Made by a program: the position numbers and the translations under genes
From: Lomentospora prolificans
Lineage: Eukaryota; Ascomycota; Sordariomycetes; Microascales; Microascaceae
Assembly: GCA_029532625.1 (NCBI GenBank)
Contig: JARFXM010000006.1
Coordinates: 2,666,001-2,730,000 of the forward strand
Direction of reading: 5' to 3'
DNA length: 64,000 nt
Part shown: piece by piece, positions 35,117 to 45,129 of the stretch
Layout of the letters: each line of letters opens with the position of its first letter
Numbering within the stretch: position 1 is the first letter of the stretch
The notes under the pieces: model-generated
What the model was told of the DNA's origin: nothing
Databases searched by the model: none
Seen by the model: only the letters and a program-made list of their open reading frames with translations

Positions 35117-38100
35117 CCTCCGGGGCACCTCGCCACTCCAATTTTGGATGACTTTTGGTAGTATTCTAAGGGCCCATATCAAGCACGTGCCTTGGACGAA
35201 ACAGCCCCGTCAACCGTTACAGAGTTTCCAATCGAGACTCGATCCTGCGATCAATATCGTTTTCACAGCATTGGTGCCCTCATGAATTTGCACCTGCTTT
35301 ACGCGAAACTTGGCAATGGCTACCAACTGATGTAATAGGCCATAATTTTCCGATGCAGGACATGGATCCCTTGACGACATTGGATTTACTTGACAAACTA
35401 GTCACCGATTGGTCAAGTGGCATGCGAGTCGCTCTCAACTTTTTACCTGTATTTATACCATTCCAAGTGCAGAACTAGAGAGGCTCGATGGAGGGACAGC
35501 GGCAAGCCCTTACGACTCCATAACCGACGAGTGGGCCTGATATGGATTTCGTATGACTGTTGGCAGGCTCTATTGACGGTTTCTGCTTGCCACTCCGCAG
35601 TATCAGTGATTGAACGAGTTTGCTAAGAATTTGACCCGAGAAGTCCCCCATGTCCTTTTCGTGGCCATTCCTAGCGCCAGCCAGCATCTCCAAGACGCTA
35701 GCCTGAGCGACTGGTGCCCACCCTCTCTCGAAACATTTGTTGTTGGCGCCAGCAAGAGCAGGTATTCAAAGTTCCCTCCTATCTACCAGCCAGCTTTGAC
35801 GCGTTATCCCTAATAGTAGCGCTACTTCTTCCCCGCCACCCGCCATAGCCCCACCAAGTTGCTAATACTTGGAACTAAGACATCTGGCCGTACTTTGTGC
35901 TCTTGCGGTGGGGGATCAGAGACCTGAGAGTCGAGGTCGTCGGAAGTGTCCGAGACACAATTGACTCACGGAGCCCCATGTGCTGACTGACCTCAGAAAC
36001 AGAACTACACCCGAGTGGACGACATCGGACTACAAGAGCCAAGTGTAGAATCGAAATGCCGATTCACATGCTCAAAGTCGCCCATTAAGCCACCACAGGT
36101 CACTATTATTTCCACAGTGATGATACTGTGGCTCCGTCAGTATTTCAGAGCACCCGTCACATCATTTTTCACCTTACATCAGCCGTAAATCAACTGTCCA
36201 TCACTCAAGAGCCATCATTGATCAATGTCTACAAGTATTGCCCGCCAGGCCTGCCCTGCCCAGACGGTTTAAAGCCCGTCAGCTAGGTTTCGGGGTAAAT
36301 CGAGATCCTGCCTCATCTGACGCAACCCTTCCATGCTGTAGGACTCGCCCTCAACGCAGCTGATGATGTTACGTGGTCCGTGTCCGTGAGGTGCCGTGGA
36401 CGAGTACACACAGGCTTCGTAGTACTCATGGCCGTCCCGATCGCTGCCGTTGCCAGCTCGTTTAACCTAACGACAAGATCACCCCATCGCTCTCCGAGAC
36501 TACCATAGACCGGCTAGAGACGCCAGGGAGCGGCGTTTGTCTTTTCTTAGACTCCGGCCGATCCCCGGCCTTACGCTTCCTGGTCTAGCGGGTCCGCCCA
36601 GTCTTTGGGTGAACTGCGCGCCTGGGAGGACAACTCCAGAAGCTGGCCCGTGCGAATACCCACTCAGAGGCTTTGAAGGACCAAGCATTGGCCCTCTTCC
36701 CCGGCTTCGACAGTCGAATGCCGACGTGAGCTGGCCACTCGCCGTCCCGACATGGCTATTGGTCAGCCTGAGAAAATCACTCGTCGCCGATGCGGCCCCA
36801 ATTGGTGTTTCCGCCCTGCTAGAGCGGCCCAGCGCCAGTAGAATCAGGTGTCGGTGGCTCCGATAGCCATTATAACTTTTTTTGTTGGGTGGGAGTAGTG
36901 AGCCGGGTCGTGGAGCAAAAAGGTGCGTTCTCGAGGTGGTAAGGGCTCGATGCTCTCCCCGCCCACGACGACCCCCTCTTAGGTATCAAAGGGAGACAAA
37001 GTTTCTTCGATTCCGTGTGACTGAGGCTCCTGATTCCTCTGGCTGACGTTGGCACTAGCTCGTACCCGCTCTGACAAGCAGTTTATACTTCCAATGACAG
37101 GCGTCGGTACACCACACCTTGTTTTGTGATATCTGTCTCGGATATTTGCGTTTTCTTCGCGATATATCTTCTTCAATGGTACTCCTTGCTTTTCCCGAGT
37201 GGCCTCCTCCCATCCCATCTTTTTACAATCGCCCCCATTTGCTGGCCTTGCCCGATGACCTGCAGGTGCCTGGCCCACCTTCCAATGTCGCCTTGTGCTC
37301 TTGCAAGGCCACCCCAGGTCCAGGACAAGAAGCGCGAGTGGTTTGACGGAACGGCTATATCTACACTCCCGGCGCCGATGTTTGGAAACATAAATTTCAA
37401 GCCGCATAGGGGATTTTCACCACTCAATTGTATCTATCCAAGCCGAGTCGTGGTCTAATGGACACACAAGTACTGTAACCCAATCGGGTAAAATAGTCCC
37501 AGTTTTTGAGCACACCAAGGCGTCGATAGAGATTCTCTCGCTCTCGAGTGTGTAGAAGGATGAGGGGCCAGGTACCGTTACCGCCACTACCTATTCTCGC
37601 TACGTCTCAGACGATGACAGTCCCTGTACCCGTACATACTAGACTAGCAAAGCGCCGCCGCTCGCCGCCCGTGCTAGCGATCATGTGGTGTACGCATCAG
37701 AACTGAAGTTTGGGAGTTTTGTAGGTTAGATGAACTAGTCGCCGTACTCGATGGTTCTGGATCTGTCAAGCCGAAAGGAGGCTGTCATAACGTTCTCCGC
37801 GGATCAGTGATCTTGCGCCTTTCTACCTGATGCCACTATCTACCACCATTCTACCCACCCCACACGGTTTCAATGCCCGTGTCTCATCAGTTTCCTTCTT
37901 CTCCGCTCCTCACCTAGACCTCGGTGCGGAGGGCTCAACGATGGGGAGCCCTCGAACTAGCGTGTGTTCACCCCCTCCTAGTTCTCGTTGGCGTGGTTTC
38001 TTGATATGCCCCGTCTCGTTTGACAAGTTTTTAGCGGCCATAGGCCTCCATGTCACCAAGTAACTATCATCACTTCATTCGCCTGATCGAGAATGGCCCG

Positions 38101-38513
38101 AATCTCTCGAGGGTGGGGAGAGGATGTGCATGATGGCAAACCGCCGGGACTGGCGGCCAGGAAAGCCTTGAAGCTCGTCACCCACAGTGAAGGGCTTCTC
38201 ACCCCCACCCATCTTGGCTCGTCCTCTCGAGCTCCTTCCTTCTCCTTCCATCTCCTCGCTATGCGCCTTCTCCTTGTTCGAGGACTTCTCCTTGCGTCCT
38301 TCTTCCTCTTCCTTTTCTCGCCGCCTCGCACACATAGACCTACACACCATCTCGCTCCATATCCCACAGGCACCGAAAGTTTATTCTTAGGTAATTGGCG
38401 AATGGAGCCCCTACTTCGCCATTTCGCAGATATAGTCTTTAACGAATTCGCCCCCAAGGCCGGCGACCCTCACCGGACCCAACCGACCACCTTCCCCGCT
38501 GCCAGGCACATAC
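35117..38513. other. Mostly non-coding upstream region of the WOPR regulator
   Basis: About 3.4 kb. Its left end carries the coding-looking segments listed separately (35200-35816). From 35.8 to 38.0 kb I see no frame with coding character. From 38.2 kb CT-rich tracts appear (for example 38216-38330), typical of a fungal core promoter. Together with the following 570 nt it makes an unusually long upstream region for a regulator of this kind. Confidence 0.45.
35200..35816 (+). pseudogene. Unrecognised coding-like segments, possible gene remnant
   Basis: Three stretches read like protein but do not join cleanly. Segment A is in frame from before 35269 to the stop at 35476 (includes HWCPHEFAPALRETWQWLP). 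Segment B (35468-35537) reads AELERLDGGTAASPYDSITD, and segment C (35619-35816) includes REVPHVLFVAIPSASQHLQD and ends TRYP. A canonical 56-nt intron at 35412-35467 would join A to B. I found no canonical junction from B to C that avoids a stop. I do not recognise the family. It may be a decayed gene, a gene with an exon I missed, or chance. Confidence 0.3.
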
Positions 38514-38991
38514 ATGTGCATTGAGCTATTCCCTACTAGAGACTACGACGAAGCACCTTTTTACACCCATCCATACCCCCTCCCTTCTCGTTGATACAAC
38601 CCCTCCCCCGCTTCAACCATACGGCAACACGAGCATCCTATTATCACTGACCATTGTACATTTGCTTCCGCGAAAACCACACCCTAAATCAGACGCGAGG
38701 GCGCCGAGTTCAGCATCGCTATCCCTCAGCCGCACTCAAGCTTGTTTCGGCGTAACCTGCTTTCCATATACTATTCGAACCTCACGAGAGCCTAGAACCA
38801 GCTTCAATACACCGCCTTGGCCCTCCGGACTCTCAGTCTCGCCTCCTTGCAAAGAGGCGACTCCCCGACACGCCATTGTTGAACAGAACATTGCAGGCCT
38901 AGAAAGTCATCGTGTCGGCGTAGTCGAGTACGATCGAATCTGGCGAAAGGTCGAATCTCTGACGAGGAATACCCCACCTTACGAACGGTGA
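38514..38991 (+). CDS. Candidate small gene or long upstream ORF before the WOPR regulator
   Basis: An ATG at 38514 opens a 26-codon frame (MCIELFPTRDYDEAPF at its start) ending at 38594. In another frame an ATG-less open stretch runs to a stop at 38991 and ends with a protein-like segment, RHAIVEQNIAGLESHRVGVV, then EYDRIWRKVE. A possible intron at 38590-38692 (weak donor GTTGAT, acceptor AAATCAG) would join the two into roughly 125 aa. The stop is only 94 nt before the WOPR start codon, too close for a separate promoter. If real, it would therefore be an upstream coding unit on the same transcript. It may instead be leader sequence without coding function. I do not recognise the family. Confidence 0.25.
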
Positions 38992-39085
38992 CTGGGCATT
39001 TCTACCGTTCTTATCTTCGCCTACCAACCATCACCATCCGCAGCGGGAACTTCGGAAGGTCGTTCGGCGTGAAGGATCCTTCACG

Positions 39086-40117
39086 ATGCCTCGATGTCCT
39101 GTCCCACTACAACCTACCTTTGTAGGGTACATAGGGTCGACGGTAGACGCTTTGGTTCTCATTGAAGGTTGTCTCAGCGGCCATCTTAACCATGTCCCCC
39201 GTAGGCCCCAGGATAGAGAGAGACCGGATCTCATCCAAAGCGGTAACATCTTCATATATGAGGAACACGCATCAGGCATAAAGCGGTGGACTGACGGAGT
39301 GAATTGGAGCCCAAGCCGAATCCTTGGGAACTTCCTTATATATCGCGAGTTGGACAAACCGTTCCCCCCAGGCGAGAAGAAAAGGGCACTGAAGAAGCAA
39401 AGAAAGGCACCCGCGAATGGTGTTGTGAAACGACCCTCTCAAAGCCCCCCACCTCGTGTGGGAGCAGCATTGGCGATGGCCAGTAACGCGTCTTCGGAGG
39501 CCGTCATAGACAAGGACATTGAGCGAGCTCTTGTAGGATCCCTCGTGGATTCTTATGCGTTCAAGGAGAAAGGATTGGTAAAAAAGACGATCAGTGTCAA
39601 CTACCGGGGTGTCCTCCACCACGTCGTTTCCTACTACAACTGCGACGATGTCTTGAAAGGCAAGCTTCGATGTCCTTCCGACAGCCCCGAATTGGTGAGG
39701 GATTGTGTTCCCCGGACGGACCTCATTTCTAGGCAAAACTTCCGAGCGCCTCTCGAGCACGCGGCTTTATATAACTTGAGCCTCTCAGCACCTATGGCGG
39801 TGTACCACACGGACAACCAGATGCCAAACCAGAACAACATGGCCGGTAACATGCAGCATCAGTACCGCCCCCTTCCCATGTCATCAATACCGCCACCCAT
39901 GCCTTTCCCCGACCAGCCCGAGTTCTCTTGGCATCAGATGCCGTCTTTTATTGATGACGGATTCCAACAAGCCCCCCAACAGCACATGAATAATGTCCAG
40001 TTTGGCCATTCAACATCGCAGCCTGGACTCATACCTTTTGATCCTTCGATGCCCCAAAATGTCACCCCACATCCGGGTAATCCCCAGGTCATGTATCACA
40101 TCGGAGGGTCCGTATAG
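39086..40117 (+). CDS. WOPR-domain transcription regulator (Wor1/Ryp1/OsaA/Sge1 type)
   Basis: Nuclear DNA-binding regulator of the Gti1/Pac2 (WOPR) family. The family's Wor1-type branch controls white-opaque switching in Candida, the yeast phase in Histoplasma (Ryp1), effector expression in Fusarium (Sge1) and sexual/asexual balance in Aspergillus (OsaA). Single exon, 343 aa. WOPRa (about 11-100) has FVGYIGSTVDALVLIEGCLS, HVPRRPQDRERPDLI, GIKRWTDGVNWSPSRILGN and FPPGEKKRALKK. WOPRb (about 145-220) has GLVKKTISVNYRGVLHHVV. These fit the Wor1/Ryp1 branch and not the shorter Pac2 branch. The tail is rich in Pro, Gln, Met and Asn and is shorter than in some relatives. The very long upstream region suits a highly regulated gene. 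Confidence 0.92.
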   Translation: MPRCPVPLQPTFVGYIGSTVDALVLIEGCLSGHLNHVPRRPQDRERPDLIQSGNIFIYEEHASGIKRWTDGVNWSPSRILGNFLIYRELDKPFPPGEKKRALKKQRKAPANGVVKRPSQSPPPRVGAALAMASNASSEAVIDKDIERALVGSLVDSYAFKEKGLVKKTISVNYRGVLHHVVSYYNCDDVLKGKLRCPSDSPELVRDCVPRTDLISRQNFRAPLEHAALYNLSLSAPMAVYHTDNQMPNQNNMAGNMQHQYRPLPMSSIPPPMPFPDQPEFSWHQMPSFIDDGFQQAPQQHMNNVQFGHSTSQPGLIPFDPSMPQNVTPHPGNPQVMYHIGGSV

Positions 40118-41143
40118 TATTAAGGAGAGGAAGAGAAAAACCAAGGGCTGGGCGGCAAATGTTGCGATTCTACTCCAATGTGGAAACGAGCTGCCGTATA
40201 CGCAGCTGCATCCCCGCCTTGGCGTTCGTTCCGAATCGGGTGCGTCACTTCGAATCCCGCACAAGGTCCAACCGGTACGATACTCCGGGCAATACATTCA
40301 TTCATACAATTTACGCAACAGAAACGTTTGCTTTACAAGAAGGAAGATCCGCAAGGACAGTGATGGGAGTTGGCTAAAAGTAGGTTCCGCAAGGTATCAA
40401 TCAACGGTCGTTTCTTGAAGTACCCCGGGCTGGCGTCGGGGAGATGGATATATACAGGCGTTCTATCATGGGGAACATCAACCAAGCGCTGATGACGGTT
40501 CTGGACGGGTCATGGATTCAGATATGGAAATGGGATAGGTTTAAGAGGGCATGATTCGCGTCAGTGGGCGTAAAGGTTCGAGAGTTGGTAGGAAACGGCG
40601 CAAAGTGCACAAGGGCACGAGGATATTTTTTTGTGGGGAGAAAATACAACGAAAGCGGATGGGCAATTGTCCCCTTCGCTGGGACTCTTGGTATTCACAG
40701 ACGAGGGTAAAGCTCGCAGTCGTTTTGCCATTCAAAGAAAGTGGCATCCATGTGTTCTCGAGGTCATTCGTTCTCTGCGATTTTGGATTATTACATTCTT
40801 ATTCTATTACCCGGGTTATGCTTGTTGTAAATATGTGATTGATCGAGTACAGGCATAACCTCGCAAATTGAAATTTTTGTCCCAACATCCTTGATCGACT
40901 CGGCATCATATGGTTCCAACCCACAACTCTATCCCTACATGACCTACCTTACCACGGAAGCGGAAGCGGTTCGATAACTCGGTCCACTTTCCGCGAAGTT
41001 ATATAGTAAGATTTGTGGAGGGAACCAACCTAGGCGCTCGTGAATGGCAAGTAAGAACTCCGACACGTAGCGCCAACGAAGGGCTCAGAATCGCGACTGG
41101 ACTGTCACCCCGGTTCTCTCTGGTGTGCCAACCCGGATCCCAA
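40118..41143. other. Intergenic region between the WOPR gene and CRD1
   Basis: About 1 kb with 3' untranslated sequence of the regulator and the CRD1 promoter. No supported gene was seen. Confidence 0.45.
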
Positions 41144-42284
41144 ATGCTTCATCTCCCGAGGGCACGCCAGGCGGCCTTGGCTGGCCTCAAAGTGCGAAGA
41201 GCGCCGGGGTTTTTGGCAGCCTCTCCCATTCCGACCGTTCCACGGCCGGGTTTGCGCCCCAGTGTGTTCTGCTGGACCACTGGTCGCTCTACCTTTTCCT
41301 CGAAGCCGGCAATACTCGAGAAGCACCAGCTTGATCCCGCTGCTAGTAGTACGAAGAATGCTCCAATAACACCGTAAGCCTCTCTTTTCTTCCTCCCCTC
41401 TGTCCTTGAGGGAAAGTCAACGCGGGCCGTCTAACGTGCAAGCTATGTAGGGCAGCGTCATCCCCTACCACGACTTCAACCCCGCCGCCCCCAACGATCC
41501 ACGAAGACATCTATACCCTCCCCAACATCCTTACCTTTTCAAGACTAGTCGCGGCGCCATTCGTCGGCTATTTCATCCTCAATGACCAACATTTATGGTC
41601 GGTAGGGCTGTTCGCCTACGCTGGCCTTACCGATCTATTAGACGGTTATATCGCGAGGAGATGGAACAAAAGAACGGTTGTCGGTACCGTCATCGACCCC
41701 ATGGCGGACAAGACTCTCATGACTATCTTGACTGTCTGCCTCGCCATCAAGGGCGGCCTGCCAGGTATGATAGCCCCGGAACCTCGTGCCATGCCGCCAA
41801 TGCGCACCGACCCGCCCGCCTAGGCGCCCTTGCTAACATTATCCGCTCTTTCCCCACGTTCAAGTCTGGGTCGCTTCCATTATCCTCCTCCGCGATGTCG
41901 GCTTGGCAATCTCGGCCATCTACTACCGCTGGATATCTCTCCCGGAGCCCAAGACTTTCTCCCGATATTGGGACTTCTCTCTGCCTTCGGCAGAGGTACG
42001 GCCCACCACCATTAGCAAGTACAACACGGCCCTGCAACTGCTTCTTGTTGGCCTCGCCACTGCGAACCCAGTCATTCCGGCCGACGTGTCGTCCATCCTT
42101 TCAGTCCTCCAGTAAGCATGCGCCTTGCAATTAAGAGTGACCCGCGTCCTTGAGCCTTTTCTGACCTGAATTTGTTTTCAGTTACGTTGTAGCAACAACT
42201 ACCGTATGGAGTGGTGCGAGCTACATCTATACGAAAGATGCCGTTAAAATTCTAAATCAGGCGAGCACTGGCAGGAAAAACTAG
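41144..42284 (+). CDS. crd1: Cardiolipin synthase (CDP-alcohol phosphotransferase)
   Basis: Mitochondrial inner-membrane enzyme that makes cardiolipin from CDP-diacylglycerol and phosphatidylglycerol. Four exons (41144-41373, 41451-41764, 41865-42111, 42182-42284) give 297 aa. An in-frame ATG at 41015 would add 43 residues. The Arg-rich start MLHLPRARQAALAGLKVRR looks like a mitochondrial presequence, which is why I prefer 41144. The family signature DG-x2-AR-x8-G-x3-D-x3-D is complete in LLDGYIARRWNKRTVVG plus TVIDPMADK. Several hydrophobic helices follow. It is convergent with MTO1. Phosphatidylglycerophosphate synthase is less likely, because that fungal enzyme belongs to a different (phospholipase D-like) family. 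Confidence 0.9.
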
Positions 42285-42511
42285 TTGTAGTCCTCTGATT
42301 CGATATATCTAGGTCGCGTCTATCTTGTCACCCGGTTCCGCCTATCGCTTTCTGCAACCGAAGCGCTATCTGAAGTAGAGAAGATCTAGAGAATATGGCG
42401 AAGAGCAATTTCGACCTTGTAACAATATCTATACAATCGGGTTTAGAATACATGTATGCGAATATCTACTTGTACACTATCATGTCACAGTTCACTGGCC
42501 ACTCGCGCTAG

Positions 42512-42547
<36 letters not shown>

Positions 42548-42588
42548 CACATCATGTGGTCCTGCGGGTATACACGATGGGCAACCTC
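42285..42588. other. Intergenic region between convergent CRD1 and MTO1
   Basis: About 300 nt between two gene 3' ends, holding a CT microsatellite at 42513-42543. No gene was seen. Confidence 0.5.
42513..42543 (+). repeat. CT dinucleotide microsatellite
   Basis: About fifteen tandem CT units, seen directly, in the shared 3' region of CRD1 and MTO1. Likely polymorphic between strains. Confidence 0.9.
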
Positions 42589-44730
42589 TCAAGCCACATA
42601 GGCCTCTGCAGGGCGCGCTGCCTTTTGCTGGCGCTGAACATGGCCTAGTAATCGTAGCGCACCAGCCGGGGTGATGCCTTCCACCCTGCGGGCCTGAGCA
42701 AGCGTCTCAGGCCTCGTTGACTTGAGGACCTCCCGTTCGTGAGTAGACAAGCCAAATATATCGTCGTAGTCGATGCCAGGAGGTATGCGGATACTTTCAT
42801 CCCTTTCGAAAACCCGGCGCTCAGACTGCTGCATCTCGATGTAAGGAGCATACACTGCTTCGAGTCTAACACGGCCCTGGATACGGTCCGAGTAACTCGA
42901 CAACCCGGGAACGAGGCTAGCGAAATGTTTCATTTCGACATTGGATAGTCGAAGGATGTCGAGCGCAGTGCGTTTTCTTCCATCGATGTTGACGTGGAAC
43001 CCTCGCCTAGCCCAGTCTTGCGAGCCCAGCAAGATGTTTGACAGCGTCGATGTAAGGGCTGAGATCTGCCCGTGCTCATCAGTAAATTTCCGCCACCTCA
43101 CGTCACCCACTACGCCGTGTTCTCTTCCCTTGGAGGTCAGACGAATATCCGCATTGTCAGCGCGCGAGCTAAGTCTGTACTCGCTCCTAGTAGTGAACAT
43201 GCGATACGGCTCAGTCACGCCCCGCGTCACAAGATCATCAATCATGATACCAATAAAACCGTCGGCTCTCGAGAGCGTCATTGACGAGAGTCCCTGGGCA
43301 GCACGCCCGGCGTTAATTCCTGCCAAAACTCCTTGACCGGCCGCTTCCTCGTAGCCTGTTGTGCCATTGATTTGACCGGCAAGGTAAAGGCCACGGAGAG
43401 CCTTCGTCTCCAGCGTATATTTCAGGCCGCGTGGGTCCACATAATCATACTCAACACCATAGCCGGGCTGAAGCATAACGACTTTCTCCAACCCGGCAAT
43501 CGTCCTTAGGAGCTGTTCCTGGGCCTCCGGCGGGATCGTCATTGATAACCCGTTGGGATAAATGACGTCGTTGTCGAAGCCCTCGGGCTCGAGCCATACG
43601 ATATGACGCTCTTTCTCAGGGAACCGGATAATCTTCGACTCCAGCGAGGGGCAATATCTGGGCCCTTTAACTGTTTCTCTAATGTGTATCGTCTTCTCCA
43701 GGTTCTGACGGACCACATCATGGCTTAGACCATTTGTGTACGTGATCGCCGATGTTAACTGGTCCTTGACTGCGACTGAGTCGTTGAGATAGCTGAAGGG
43801 CGTGGGCGGGTCATCTCCGAGTTGTTTCTCAAGAACGTCAAAGTTTATGCTGCCCTTCGCTAGGCGCGGGGGGGTGCCCGTCTTCAACCGGCCCAATTTG
43901 AATCCAGCCGACTTTAGGGATTGGCTTAAACCGAAGGTCGCAGCCTCTCCAATGCGCCCCGCAGGGTAGCTTTGCATCCCAATGTGTATTTCGCCTCCGA
44001 GGAAAGTACCCGTCGTAATAACTACACACTTCGTCGAAATCACCTGGCCGGATTCGAGACGAACACCGGCAATTCGTTTGGTGGTCGGATTTGCGCCGTC
44101 GGGGTTTGAGTCGGATACCACGATGTCTGACACGCTAGCGGGTAGGACTGTGAGGTTAGGGTAGCCTAATAACTCTTCTCGCATGTAGCGCTTGTACAAT
44201 GCTCGATCGATCTGTGCTCGGGGCCCCTATATTTCAAGGAGTGTAAGTATGCGCCTCTGAAAATCGCGTCAATAGCGTTCGGTGGGATCAAAAAAGCAGG
44301 CGTACCCAGACTGCCGGTCCCTTGTTACGGTTCAGGGTCATGAACTGCACGCCAGCTTTGTCGATTATACGGCCGGCCAAGCCGTCCAGGGCATCGATTT
44401 CGCGTATGACAGTTCCTTTTCCGATACCTCCAAAGCTGGGATTGCAGGAGCAAACGCCTAGATTGTCGAGTGAAGGAGTAATAAGCGCTGTGCGAGCGCC
44501 CGACCTCGCCGCGGCCGCACTGGCTTCCGCCCCGGCATGTCCGCCGCCGATAACTACGACATCGAATCTGGACAAGTCTATTAGTTTCGGTAACAGCGCC
44601 GTTGTTTTGTGACCCTGATTTCGTACCCCTGTGACGGCTGAGAAGCAGAAGCATAGGATCTAGTCGGTCTACAGTATCGAGACCGTCCGATGCGCAATGG
44701 CAGGCGCATTGATGTTCGTAGAGTGTACAT
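42589..44730 (-). CDS. mto1: Mitochondrial tRNA uridine-modifying enzyme Mto1 (MnmG/GidA)
   Basis: FAD protein that with Mss1/MnmE makes 5-carboxymethylaminomethyl-type modifications at the wobble uridine of mitochondrial tRNAs. Three minus-strand exons (44730-44627, 44567-44306, 44226-42589) give 667 aa. The N-terminus is Arg-rich (MRLPLRIGRSRYCRPTRSYA), as in a mitochondrial presequence. It leads into the dinucleotide-binding motif FDVVVIGGGHAGAEAS and NLGVCSCNPSFGGIGKG. The two GidA signatures are clear: GPRYCPSLESKIIRFPEKE and GQINGTTGYEEAAGQGVLAG. The first junction uses acceptor TTGTCCAG rather than an upstream TAG, because only that keeps the frame. ATG 44709 is an alternative start. 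It is convergent with CRD1. Confidence 0.95.
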
Positions 44731-45129
44731 TTTGGCCGCTCCGTTGGATAGTGAGTTGTGGGCAGAGATCCTGGAACGCGCGCGATATCGCCGTCGCGAT
44801 GCACTAAGCTGCTTCGAAAAAAATGAAAAGTCCGCCTGCCCCACATATACAGCATGTTCCAACACTATACTTGTACATCATGTTGTACATGGCAGAAAGC
44901 CGTCAGACAGTCGGTTAGTCAGCAGGAACGTCTCCAACCAAAAATACCGTGTAAGAATATCTCGAGAGCTTTCGCTTGTTCCTTGATATACGACTACCCG
45001 TTTGACCCAAGAAGTGTTGTACTCAACTTCTTTAGAGCGCCTTTCAGGCGAGCGTAACATATTACAGATTCATTCAATTATTGAATATTATTGCACTCCC
45101 AATCTAGACTCCAGCTGTCAACGTTTTAA
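44731..45129. promoter_or_regulatory. Upstream region of MTO1
   Basis: About 400 nt between the MTO1 start and the 3' end of VPS45, both on the minus strand. It holds the MTO1 promoter and the VPS45 3' untranslated region; no gene was seen. Confidence 0.45.

Noticed and set aside
38053..38457. A 134-codon Arg/Lys-rich minus-strand frame upstream of the WOPR gene
   Set aside because: Its basic composition follows from the CT-rich plus strand, a common artefact opposite fungal promoters.
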